NCBI RefSeq assembly: GCF_023502345.1
Contig: NZ_JAMFLX010000001.1
Span: 186,001-250,000 of the forward strand
From: Parendozoicomonas callyspongiae
GTDB taxonomy: Bacteria; Pseudomonadota; Gammaproteobacteria; Pseudomonadales; Endozoicomonadaceae
Direction of reading: 5' to 3'
DNA: 64,000 nt
The position numbers were made by a program, and so were the translations under genes. Shown piece by piece: positions 56,583 through 64,000 of the stretch. The number at the start of each line of letters is the position of its first letter. The stretch's first letter is position 1. The notes under the pieces are model-generated. The model searched no databases and was not told where the DNA came from. It saw only the letters and a list, made by a program, of their open reading frames with translations.

Positions 56583-59500
56583 ATGAGGAATTGTCGATTT
56601 AGGCAGGGAAGAATAACCTGCAATGGAAAAGTGCTCAGGCATATCTTGCCAAAGACTCGTGCCTCTCCGCTATTTTATAAAGCACACCTCCTATGTTTTT
56701 TATTTATCTTTCTTATAACCCCTTCTTATCAGCTTGTACTGGCTGGAATTGGCCAAACATCACCTATTTCATCCCTATCGCACCCAAGCTCAAGCAGCAC
56801 AGATTCCAGTAGTGATAGCGACTCCGCCTCAGGCGAAGATAACGTTAACCCAAAGCCTCAAGAATTATCGCCTTCTAATAACCGCAGAGAAGATCTAAGG
56901 CGCATATTTGCAAGTACAAAAGCTCCCCCCCCAAAAAGAAGCCCAATGCATACTACGGCCTGTCCGACTCTCCCTGTGCAGCAGTCTTCAGATATTTCTT
57001 TATTGGATGATAAAGAAGAACACAATTCATATGATGAAAGTACTTACTCAAAAAATTTGGGTGTAACAATTTCTCTCGACCGCATTTATTCTGACGAACC
57101 ATTATTTTTAAAGGTTCACATACCGAAATACATCTATGGCAAACTTAAAAAACAAAAAAAGAAAAGCACCAAACCAGTTAAACAAGTTTTCGTCGTAAGC
57201 AAAGAAGACAAGTCGAAAACAACCACCCAGAGAACATCAAGAAGCTCTCTTCGCGCACAGTTTATAAGATCGACATCTATAGAAAGTGATTCTGGCCTTG
57301 ATTCTGAATCAGATTCAGAAGAATGGATACCAACCACCCAAAAAAGAAAAACAATAATTATCAATGACTCAGGAAGTTCTTCAGATGAAGAATCCAGCGA
57401 CGATGAATGTATAAGTGTTCAAGCAAATTACAAAGGCCTTGCGTACCACCCCTATAACAAAGAAAAGTTAAAATCAGTTCTGGAAAGCATGATCAGAGAA
57501 GGTATGAATGATAAGGGATATTATAATGAAGATAGGATGTTTAGTGATTGTGAGTGTGCCAAGAGTCTAAATTCCGGTAGATATGGCATGCCACCTCAAC
57601 TAAATAAGTATACCCATTGGAATGCACCTGCCGTTCGAGATGCAATACAAGCCTTAGAAATAGATGATACAAGGAACTTAGATGAGAGAAGACGGACTAA
57701 ACGTATTACTCCAGAAACTCTGAAGAAAAGGTTTGATACATATTTGAAGGCTGGCAGTAGGAAATCAACCCCAAAGAATGGGATATTACCGGGTGGCTAC
57801 AATGCCGATGGAAGAATCGCATACCTCTTTAACAAGTGTGGACTTCCTGTTCCCAAAGCTTTGACTTACGTGGAAACTCAAAGAAAAAAGAAACAGCGTT
57901 ATAACCCAGATAAGCTGAAAGATTTAATTGAAAAGGCAAAGCCTGAAGGAAAGAAAGTAAGATGGACAGCTCTTCGTATTAGGCTTGCTATTCAATACTA
58001 CCAGATACATGATCCTCGTTTAGAGCAACACACAAGAAAGAAAATTAATCTTATAGAACGTGCAAATGACTCAATACCTGCATTGAAGCTACTTCTCCTT
58101 GAATACCTTGTTGACTATGGGCAGTCTCATACTGATTTTGGCTATGTGGCCAAACGTCTCGATGGAAAAGTTTTTGTTCCAAAGGTTATTAGAGAAGAAC
58201 GAGGTATTACTGAAGAAACAATGGAATGGAATCCCTTATTAATACAGACAGCTGTTGAGATTTTTGAGTTTCATAAATACGATCATTTAGTCAGGCAGCG
58301 TTTTGTTCGTAAAGATGAATTAGTTCAGGGGATGCGAGATGGCGAAGTAAACGACGATAGGAGAATACTATATGTTAAAGAGTACCTGCTCGCATGCCTT
58401 GAAGATATGATGCTATTGAAAGCACCCAACATTTATACCCGTATAGCGAGCCGTATTCGAAATTTGGGGGTGGAGTTTCCAACAAAAATAGTAATAAGAA
58501 GCGATTTTACAGGTACAAATTGGACAGCTGGCTGGGTTAGGGCAGCTTTTAATGCATTTAAGATAAAAATTCCAGTTAAGGTAAAAATACAACGCCGTTT
58601 CTGGATAAAAAAAATGAGGGAGTCACCAGTTAATTCTCCCGAGCACAATCAAGCAATCAGGGACTACGTAGAAAGCTTATCAAGCACTAGAACTTATAAG
58701 CAAATAGCAGATAACTTGAATGACCTGGCCAGGGGTAAGGACTGTAAGGTTGATCCTAAAAAAGCCATATACATACCTGTGCTTTATGGCGGGTCACCGC
58801 CGGACAGACATCTATCCTGTCACTGGATGAGCTATAACATTGCACTGATCATGGGAAATTTCAGTGAAGGAGGACATACACGACCAGATCTGATAGAAGT
58901 TATTCGGGACGAATCGGCCGAAATGCCAGAAAGGCTTCTTGCGCTTAGCCAATATATTGATCACATCAAATTCTTTTTTTCGATGAATAATCCCAAACCT
59001 CTCGGGAAAAAGGCAGAGAAAACTGGTAGCACACTTGGTTGGGAAAGAAACCTTTATAAACGCCTCAAAGACACATTGAACCAAACTGGCATTTTTATTC
59101 CTCAACAGGTCTTACATGATGCCAATGAAACCGTATCTGTTTATAAACCCATGTGGTCTTTACGCATGGCTGAAATTGCGGATCAGAAATTGGGGGAGTA
59201 TTTGTACACTCATGAAGAAATGGGAAATAAAGAGAACACTTACGAGGATGATATTGACGACAATGAGCTTGATCTGGATTTAGATATTGAGGACGATCCA
59301 GCGCTTGATACATTAGATGTAGATGTAGATGTAGATGTAGATGTAGATCTTGTACTTCCTAAACGGTCTAACTTCACTGTATATACTATCCCAAAACTTT
59401 CAGACAAAAATATGGCTTTTGTTGAAGAAAAAGCAAAGGTTGCTACCACCACTGAGTTACCAAAAACTGATACAAAAAAAACCAGCTACAGGCCGTTACA

Positions 59501-59855
59501 ACTCAGTACCAAGAGCTCTTCAAATACTCACTCTCACAGGTCTTCACAGTCGCATAGATGCTGCTCAAGCTCTCATCAGGTGGATAAAGAAAGAACCCAT
59601 CGCGCAGAATCAAGATACCCACCCAGACACCGGCACCTCAGCCCAACCACAAGAGCAAGGAATAAGCTTAGTCAGTACCACCAGCCATTAGGAAGCTCAA
59701 GCTCCCATTTTCGCGAGAAGAGTCATTCAAAATATGACCACCAAGATCATTCTTTCCGTCATATTTCAAGTGACAGGCATAGTTCTTCAAACCAGTCTCA
59801 ACAGCCCCCCCTGCAAACAGACTACAAATATTTTTTTGAACCGATTTCTCCTTGA
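56583..59855 (+). CDS. Large orphan exported protein with six degenerate ~100-residue repeats
   Basis: 1090 residues from the ATG at 56583, preceded by AGGG; an ATG at 56547 adds 12 residues but lacks a ribosome-binding site. A long basic leader and hydrophobic segment (FYKAHLLCFLFIFLITPSYQ) suggest export. Then come an acidic Ser/Asp-rich region (~60-290) with a lysine cluster (KLKKQKKKSTKPVK), a repeat region (~295-875), an acidic (DV)n tract (~910-925) and a Ser/His/Arg-rich tail. Each repeat has the pattern IAxxLNxxGxxxP..W....VRxAI; the key Trp residues are at 346, 461, 549, 647, 748 and 858. This resembles the small helix-turn-helix-like module of serine recombinases, but that is pattern resemblance only. 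PPP at 115-117 is encoded by a C8 tract (56925-56932). Function unknown. Confidence 0.7.
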   Translation: MRNCRFRQGRITCNGKVLRHILPKTRASPLFYKAHLLCFLFIFLITPSYQLVLAGIGQTSPISSLSHPSSSSTDSSSDSDSASGEDNVNPKPQELSPSNNRREDLRRIFASTKAPPPKRSPMHTTACPTLPVQQSSDISLLDDKEEHNSYDESTYSKNLGVTISLDRIYSDEPLFLKVHIPKYIYGKLKKQKKKSTKPVKQVFVVSKEDKSKTTTQRTSRSSLRAQFIRSTSIESDSGLDSESDSEEWIPTTQKRKTIIINDSGSSSDEESSDDECISVQANYKGLAYHPYNKEKLKSVLESMIREGMNDKGYYNEDRMFSDCECAKSLNSGRYGMPPQLNKYTHWNAPAVRDAIQALEIDDTRNLDERRRTKRITPETLKKRFDTYLKAGSRKSTPKNGILPGGYNADGRIAYLFNKCGLPVPKALTYVETQRKKKQRYNPDKLKDLIEKAKPEGKKVRWTALRIRLAIQYYQIHDPRLEQHTRKKINLIERANDSIPALKLLLLEYLVDYGQSHTDFGYVAKRLDGKVFVPKVIREERGITEETMEWNPLLIQTAVEIFEFHKYDHLVRQRFVRKDELVQGMRDGEVNDDRRILYVKEYLLACLEDMMLLKAPNIYTRIASRIRNLGVEFPTKIVIRSDFTGTNWTAGWVRAAFNAFKIKIPVKVKIQRRFWIKKMRESPVNSPEHNQAIRDYVESLSSTRTYKQIADNLNDLARGKDCKVDPKKAIYIPVLYGGSPPDRHLSCHWMSYNIALIMGNFSEGGHTRPDLIEVIRDESAEMPERLLALSQYIDHIKFFFSMNNPKPLGKKAEKTGSTLGWERNLYKRLKDTLNQTGIFIPQQVLHDANETVSVYKPMWSLRMAEIADQKLGEYLYTHEEMGNKENTYEDDIDDNELDLDLDIEDDPALDTLDVDVDVDVDVDLVLPKRSNFTVYTIPKLSDKNMAFVEEKAKVATTTELPKTDTKKTSYRPLQLSTKSSSNTHSHRSSQSHRCCSSSHQVDKERTHRAESRYPPRHRHLSPTTRARNKLSQYHQPLGSSSSHFREKSHSKYDHQDHSFRHISSDRHSSSNQSQQPPLQTDYKYFFEPISP
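59316..59348 (+). repeat. GATGTA microsatellite inside the repeat-protein gene
   Basis: Five tandem GATGTA units plus GAT, encoding alternating Asp-Val. The 6-bp unit means gain or loss of copies keeps the frame. Confidence 0.95.
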
Positions 59856-59874
59856 TCGGAGTTTCATCCTTAAA

Positions 59875-59900
59875 AAAGGAAGAGCATGCCCCCTTCCTTT
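59875..59900. terminator. Bidirectional terminator between the repeat-protein gene and the curlin gene
   Basis: Stem AAAGGAAG / CTTCCTTT with a 10-base loop, flanked by A-rich sequence on the left and T-rich on the right, between two convergent genes. Confidence 0.7.
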
Positions 59901-59922
59901 CTTTTGTTTTATAAGTTCTACA

Positions 59923-62058
59923 TCAGTACTGACGGATATTTGCAGTATTACCCGCTCCGCCAGTCTGAGAGATGGAGGCATAAGCATTGCTTCCGGTCTG
60001 CTGAATCATGGCCACGTTCATGTTTTCAGCTGAAGCACCAATACCCGCCTGAGCAACTCTTGCCCGCAGACCAGTACCAGTCTGCTCAACTGTTGCCTTG
60101 TTAAACCCACCAGTCATCTGGTCAACGGTCACATCCAGGTTGACACCATCCTGGCTGGCAGATGCCCAGTTATCGTTACCATCCTGATTCATGGTCACAA
60201 GACTATTGCTGGTTGTAGAGGTCTGGGTCATCTGAGCATAGTTATTTTCACCACCCAGGTTCAGACCAGCATTGTTATCGGTACCTGTCTGGGTAACGTG
60301 CAGAATGCCGAAATTACCAGTCTGGTTAATGGTGTAAGTCAGGTTTTCACCATTCTGAGAGATAGATGCGGTGTTATCATCACCCTGCTGGTTAATCACA
60401 GCGTTGTTGCCTGCACCATAACCACTCTGGGTAATATATGCAGAGTTACGATCACCATCTTGAGTGATCATTGCCAGATGGTTTTCGCCTCTTTGAGTAA
60501 TAGTTGCAGAATTACGGTTGCCAGCCTGGTCAACATTAGCTGTCTGTGCAGTTCCATTTTGAGTGATAACTGCATAGGATGAATCACCATCTCTGGAAAC
60601 AATAGTGGCCTGATGCAGAGAACCAGTCTGGCTAATCACGGACTCAACCCCATCAGTATTAAACAGATTGGTTTGAGTAATAGAAGCAGCTACGTTCGCA
60701 GTTGTGGTCTGGGTGATTATTGCATTCACACCATGAGAATTGCTCTGGATGATAGTCGCATCACCACCCGCACCGTATTCACTGGAATACTGGTTAATCG
60801 TCGCCGTTGCATTGCTTGAACCGTCAGTCTGCCAGATGTTGGCAGCATACAGGTTGGTACCGTAAGCCTCTTGCTTGATATTACCAGTGTTGTCATTACC
60901 AACCTGGGTCACATGGGCTTCCGTACCAGGCTTGGTATGCAGCTGCTCAATCTTGACGTTGTTTCCTTCACCTGTGCTGGAGATAGAAGCTGAGCTGCCC
61001 TGGGTCCAACGACCACTTGGGTCTTTCTTTTGCAGAATTGTACCGGTGTTACCACCACCAACCTGTGCAATTGTGGCTGAGCTGTTGGTTGTCTGCTGAA
61101 TCTGCTCAATGGTTGCAGTATTACCGCCACCCTGAGACTGGCTGATAGACGCAGTTATATTGTTGGAACCACCTTTCTGCTTGATGGTCGCATCATTTCG
61201 AGATGCGGAAGAGCCGCCGCCCTGGTTGATACGAGCTGAAACACCTCGAACATTATCCTGTTCGATAGTTGCTCGGCCACCATCACCATTGATAACAATC
61301 TCAACATTACCATCCAGGTTTGAGACATTATTTTGGAAAACAGAAGCCGTGTTGTCGTTACCAGTGACAGTAATTCTGGCTTCAGCATCCTGAGCGTCAG
61401 TCTGTCTCTGGGTAATAGTAGAGGTGTTGCCAATACCAGCCTGATTAATGGTGGCAATGCTGTTTGAGGTGTTCTCAATCTGGTCAATGGTAGCAACGTT
61501 GCTTCCACCGACTGACTGACTGATATTTGCTTCCAGGTTAGTGCCGCCACCGCTCTGGGTAATTGCTGCACTGTTGCCTAACTCAACTGTTCCACCGCTC
61601 TGCTCAATCTTGGCGGCCACGTTGCTGACATTTTCCTGAGCGATATTAGCTTTGATGCTGCCATCACCATCAATAATTACCTGGGCTGTTTTATCAGCAC
61701 CGCTTTTCGTCCCATTTACGTTTGTCTGGGTGATTGTGGAGTTATTGTTGCTCCCGTTGATCTGAACATCAGCGCTGACATCCCGGCTGTTTGTCTGAGT
61801 CACATTGATGATGTTGTCGATCCCGGTGGTTAAAGTCACTGTTGCAGAAACTGCTTCACTTCCACCAGCCTGATGAAGAGTTGCCCGGTTGTTATCACCG
61901 GTCAAAGACACTGTTGCACTTGCATCAGCTACTGCTTCTTGAGTGATGGAAGACACGTTTTCGAGACCATTCTGAGTAATCTCGGCATTGTTGGGTTCGG
62001 CGTATGCCGTCGAGCTTGCCAGCATTATTGCAGCTGCGATTGGTGTGTACTTCTTCAT
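59923..62058 (-). CDS. Giant curlin-repeat amyloid protein (CsgA/CsgB-like)
   Basis: 711 residues, against about 150 for E. coli CsgA. Signal peptide 1-20 (..LASSTAYA). The whole mature part is curlin-type repeats of the pattern Q-x-G-x2-N-x-A-x-I-x-Q, about 30 by eye. Residues ~480-711 are regular 22-23-residue CsgA-like units (NGTAQTANVDQAGNRNSATI), whereas ~85-400 are longer and carry a higher-order duplication of ~125 residues (about 125-250 versus 251-375). It ends in a near-perfect repeat and a short NIRQY tail. Probably the main fibre subunit of the curli operon; 13 bp after the small curlin gene. Composition is extremely rich in Asn, Thr, Gln and Gly and almost free of Cys. Confidence 0.88.
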   Translation of the reverse strand: MKKYTPIAAAIMLASSTAYAEPNNAEITQNGLENVSSITQEAVADASATVSLTGDNNRATLHQAGGSEAVSATVTLTTGIDNIINVTQTNSRDVSADVQINGSNNNSTITQTNVNGTKSGADKTAQVIIDGDGSIKANIAQENVSNVAAKIEQSGGTVELGNSAAITQSGGGTNLEANISQSVGGSNVATIDQIENTSNSIATINQAGIGNTSTITQRQTDAQDAEARITVTGNDNTASVFQNNVSNLDGNVEIVINGDGGRATIEQDNVRGVSARINQGGGSSASRNDATIKQKGGSNNITASISQSQGGGNTATIEQIQQTTNSSATIAQVGGGNTGTILQKKDPSGRWTQGSSASISSTGEGNNVKIEQLHTKPGTEAHVTQVGNDNTGNIKQEAYGTNLYAANIWQTDGSSNATATINQYSSEYGAGGDATIIQSNSHGVNAIITQTTTANVAASITQTNLFNTDGVESVISQTGSLHQATIVSRDGDSSYAVITQNGTAQTANVDQAGNRNSATITQRGENHLAMITQDGDRNSAYITQSGYGAGNNAVINQQGDDNTASISQNGENLTYTINQTGNFGILHVTQTGTDNNAGLNLGGENNYAQMTQTSTTSNSLVTMNQDGNDNWASASQDGVNLDVTVDQMTGGFNKATVEQTGTGLRARVAQAGIGASAENMNVAMIQQTGSNAYASISQTGGAGNTANIRQY

Positions 62059-62071
62059 TCTTATCTCGTCA

Positions 62072-62584
62072 TCAGTTGAACTGTGTAATCTCTACGCTCT
62101 GGTTACCTGACTGAGTTATATCGACGGAGAGCCCTACACCTATCTGGGTTATAGTGGCCGAGTTGTTTTCTCCGTACTGAGTAACATTTGCGCTGTTGTA
62201 GCTGCCTACCTGGTTGATGGTTGCGGTATTCCCGTATCCTGCCTGACCGAGGTAAACACTGTTGTAATCTCCTGTCTGATTCAGTATCGCTGTGTTACCA
62301 ACGCCCGCCTGCCAGACAGTAATTGCGTTTTGATAGCCAGACTGTGATGCAGCTATTTCGTTTTCCTGCCCTTGCTGCATGCTGCGGTAAAGGTTTCCAT
62401 CACCGGTCTGTGTCAGATTGAGATTGTTGTCAGAGCCATCCTGCCAGGCTTTGCCAATGTTTTCGGTTGGGTCAGGGATCTCATTCCAGCCTTCCAGCTC
62501 GTTCCAGCTGTCCAGATCTTCCCACCCACCGGCATTTGCCAGAGAGCTAAGCATGATCAAGCCTGTCAGAACAAGTTTGTGCAC
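62072..62584 (-). CDS. Small curlin-repeat protein (CsgB- or CsgA-like)
   Basis: About 170 residues from the GTG at 62584, with GGGATG upstream; a TTG one codon earlier is possible. Signal peptide about 1-18 (..LTGLIMLSSLANA). After an acidic Trp-rich linker (GGWEDLDSWNELEGWNEI) come about six curlin repeats (for example NAITVWQAGVGNTAILNQTGD). Size and position directly before the giant curlin suggest a nucleator (CsgB) role, but it could equally be a conventional fibre subunit. Confidence 0.88.
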   Translation of the reverse strand: MHKLVLTGLIMLSSLANAGGWEDLDSWNELEGWNEIPDPTENIGKAWQDGSDNNLNLTQTGDGNLYRSMQQGQENEIAASQSGYQNAITVWQAGVGNTAILNQTGDYNSVYLGQAGYGNTATINQVGSYNSANVTQYGENNSATITQIGVGLSVDITQSGNQSVEITQFN

Positions 62585-62690
62585 CAATGGTCATCCCGAA
62601 CTTAAAGCCTATATGTATCCGGTTACTATTCTGCAAAAAGCAGTACAGCCAGACATCGCCAATGTGGGTGAAATCAGTTATGCGGCTGCC

Positions 62691-62706
62691 TCACCCAAAG
62701 GGGTGA
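62691..62706. terminator. Small hairpin between csgG and the small curlin gene
   Basis: Inverted repeat TCACCC / GGGTGA with a 4-base loop in the 218-bp gap between csgG and the small curlin gene. It could modulate the ratio of secretion to fibre genes; no T-run. The gap may also hold an internal promoter that I cannot place. Confidence 0.35.
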
Positions 62707-62802
62707 TCTGCACTTAGCAACAGGGTCAGTTTTATTCTTGTGGTAGCCGGAAGAAGATGGTTAGAATTTTTTTGTCGTTTTTATACCATGCTGACAGGCC
62801 CA

Positions 62803-63651
62803 TTACAGAGATGGTGATGCTTCCTGCATATAGGCCTGAATTACCGGATTATTCATATCTTCAGGTTTCCCCAGCCTCCAGGAATTATCTTGAATTCCTT
62901 CGGTGATCATATGAATAACTGCTGCCTCTATTGCCGACATGACCAGCATCTGTACAGGTTCATTATTCGTATAACCGCCTTCGGTCTCCAATAGCCTCTT
63001 GTACTCTATAAATCGGTAGATACCCGCCTGCAGCTCGTGGGAAAGTATTGTTTTTGTGACATTAACACTGTGCAAAATTTGACCAGAATAGATATCGACG
63101 GCACGGAGGTTGATAGTCACCTGATCCTGCCGGTATTTCCCCGAAAAACCAATACCAAAGTACTTGGCTCCCACTCCACCTGTACGGGTGTTGCTTTCAT
63201 AGGCAATGATTCCCCCTTCCAGCAACACACTCGCGGATGACAAGGGGGGGAGGTTGGCGTTTTGCACTTCCCTCTCTTTATTGGCGGCACGAATAATTTT
63301 TCGCTCAGTCAGAACATTCTGTAGCCCTTCACGCTCAAGGGGAATAAACCAGCCAGAGTCCTTGAGAGCCGTATTCAGCATTGCTGTTGCCCCCTGGGTA
63401 ACAGCCGTCGAGAAGTTGCTGGCAGGAGCAGGACGATACTGCCCGGTCTGATCCTGAAAACCATACACCGCAGCAATAATTTTGCCTGCCGGTTTGGGAA
63501 GGGCCTTTAAATCCTGAAAGGTTGAGCTTCGTGGCATCAGGGTCGGTTTTTTTCCACCCAGAGGTTTTCCGGTAACAGGGTTACCTGCACAGCCACTTAT
63601 TAGAGCTGCGATAAACAACATTGTTAGTATTCTTTTTACTGCAAGAACCAT
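62803..63651 (-). CDS. csgG: Curli secretion channel lipoprotein CsgG
   Basis: 282 residues. Lipoprotein signal with lipobox LISGC (Cys21). The mature domain has AAVYGFQDQTGQYRPAPASNFSTAVTQGA and FIPLEREGLQNVLTERKIIRAA, the CsgG core. It forms the outer-membrane pore through which curlins leave the cell. A G7 run lies inside the gene (63244-63250). Confidence 0.95.
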   Translation of the reverse strand: MVLAVKRILTMLFIAALISGCAGNPVTGKPLGGKKPTLMPRSSTFQDLKALPKPAGKIIAAVYGFQDQTGQYRPAPASNFSTAVTQGATAMLNTALKDSGWFIPLEREGLQNVLTERKIIRAANKEREVQNANLPPLSSASVLLEGGIIAYESNTRTGGVGAKYFGIGFSGKYRQDQVTINLRAVDIYSGQILHSVNVTKTILSHELQAGIYRFIEYKRLLETEGGYTNNEPVQMLVMSAIEAAVIHMITEGIQDNSWRLGKPEDMNNPVIQAYMQEASPSL

Positions 63652-63685
63652 CTTTTACACAGCCTTCATATTCCTGATGTGCGAC

Positions 63686-64000
63686 CTAGTTAATAAGCCC
63701 GTTAACAACAATTTCAGTACTCTCTCCGGTATTTTTATCTGTTGTCTGAACAACAAGATCGCCACTACCTCCCTGAGTGATCACAACCAGAAAGTCATCG
63801 GTTTCCAAACGACCATTGTTGTTTTTTCCTTGCCCAAGGTCCGCCAACATTTGACTTAACAGCCGGGATTGCAGAGAACTATTAAAGCGATCAAGTTCAC
63901 TGGTCTGATTGAAGCTATTTGAAGATGATTTTGCTTTGGTGTCGTTTTGCGCCTGAGCGCCACCCAAAAGATAAGCCCCGTTGGCCGGGTTTCCCCCGAA
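63686..64000 (-). CDS. csgF: CsgF curli assembly factor, N-terminus outside the window
   Basis: The frame is open to the window edge and reads FGGNPANGAYLLGGAQAQN, the N-terminal CsgG-binding part of mature CsgF, then a linker and a C-terminal domain ending ESTEIVVNGLIN. About 104 codons are visible; the signal peptide and first mature residues are missing. It anchors the curli nucleator at CsgG. csgE is expected just outside. Confidence 0.92.
   Translation of the reverse strand, partial: FGGNPANGAYLLGGAQAQNDTKAKSSSNSFNQTSELDRFNSSLQSRLLSQMLADLGQGKNNNGRLETDDFLVVITQGGSGDLVVQTTDKNTGESTEIVVNGLIN

Noticed and set aside
61155-61571. Alternative-frame ORF inside the giant curlin gene
   Set aside because: A by-product of the biased Asn/Thr/Gln codons of the curlin frame, without start signals or homology.
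59923-62058. DNA tandem repeat array mistaken for a gene
   Set aside because: The periodicity is in the protein (curlin units with signal peptide); the DNA copies are diverged and a csgF-csgG context supports a real curlin gene.

Overview
The window looks like a chromosomal segment of a gammaproteobacterium of the Oceanospirillales type. Endozoicomonas or a close relative (Endozoicomonadaceae) is my best guess. The reasons are the housekeeping blocks (def-fmt-rsmB-trkA-trkH divergent from LysM protein-dprA-tsaC-hemF-aroE, and prlC-yheV), a complete aapJQMP transporter, a phenylalanine/tyrosine catabolic operon, and several long orphan genes with secreted- or effector-like architecture scattered among ordinary genes. 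The taxon is an inference from gene content; no rRNA gene is present to test it.

Layout. 1-2.7 kb: aa3-type cytochrome oxidase genes (coxB complete, coxA cut by the window edge). 3.1-3.6 kb: a decayed stretch where an NTF2-like N-terminus abuts a 5'-truncated acetyltransferase gene. 3.7-11 kb: a secreted FAD oxidase, an AT-rich Fic-like gene, yheV, prlC, an orphan exported protein and a gamma-carbonic anhydrase. 11.5-19.5 kb: phenylalanine/tyrosine degradation (hpd-phhA-phhB-hmgA-FAH, with maiA downstream beyond an orphan secreted gene and yaiI), then gpt. 19.8-25 kb: a MarC protein and the aapJQMP amino-acid ABC transporter. 25-30.6 kb: a DUF2157-like membrane protein, a disordered acidic protein, a crotonase, glycerophosphodiesterase, a YiiX/YebB-like cysteine hydrolase and an Lrp/AsnC-like ligand-domain protein.

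30.7-41 kb is one long tad (widespread colonisation island) operon in the order rcpC-rcpA-(small lipoprotein)-tadZ-A-B-C-D-E-F-G. It contains no Flp pilin and no TadV prepilin peptidase. 41-50 kb is the conserved aroE/hemF/tsaC/dprA/LysM block, interrupted by a coiled-coil protein, an exported EEP-family phosphatase/nuclease and a 725-residue effector-like gene. 50-56.5 kb is def-fmt-rsmB-trkA-trkH, with a 283-bp palindromic MITE-like element between trkA and trkH. 56.5-60 kb is a large exported protein made of about six degenerate ~100-residue repeats between low-complexity tails. 60-64 kb is a curli operon: csgF (partial), csgG, a small curlin and a 711-residue giant curlin.

The main themes are surface structures (Tad machinery and curli amyloid, both biofilm/adhesion systems) and long orphan exported proteins inserted between conserved genes. 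Three of the orphan genes carry 8-nt G/C homopolymers in their reading frames, which suggests slippage-prone (phase-variable) loci. The strongest candidate for something undescribed is the repeat protein at 56.6-59.9 kb.
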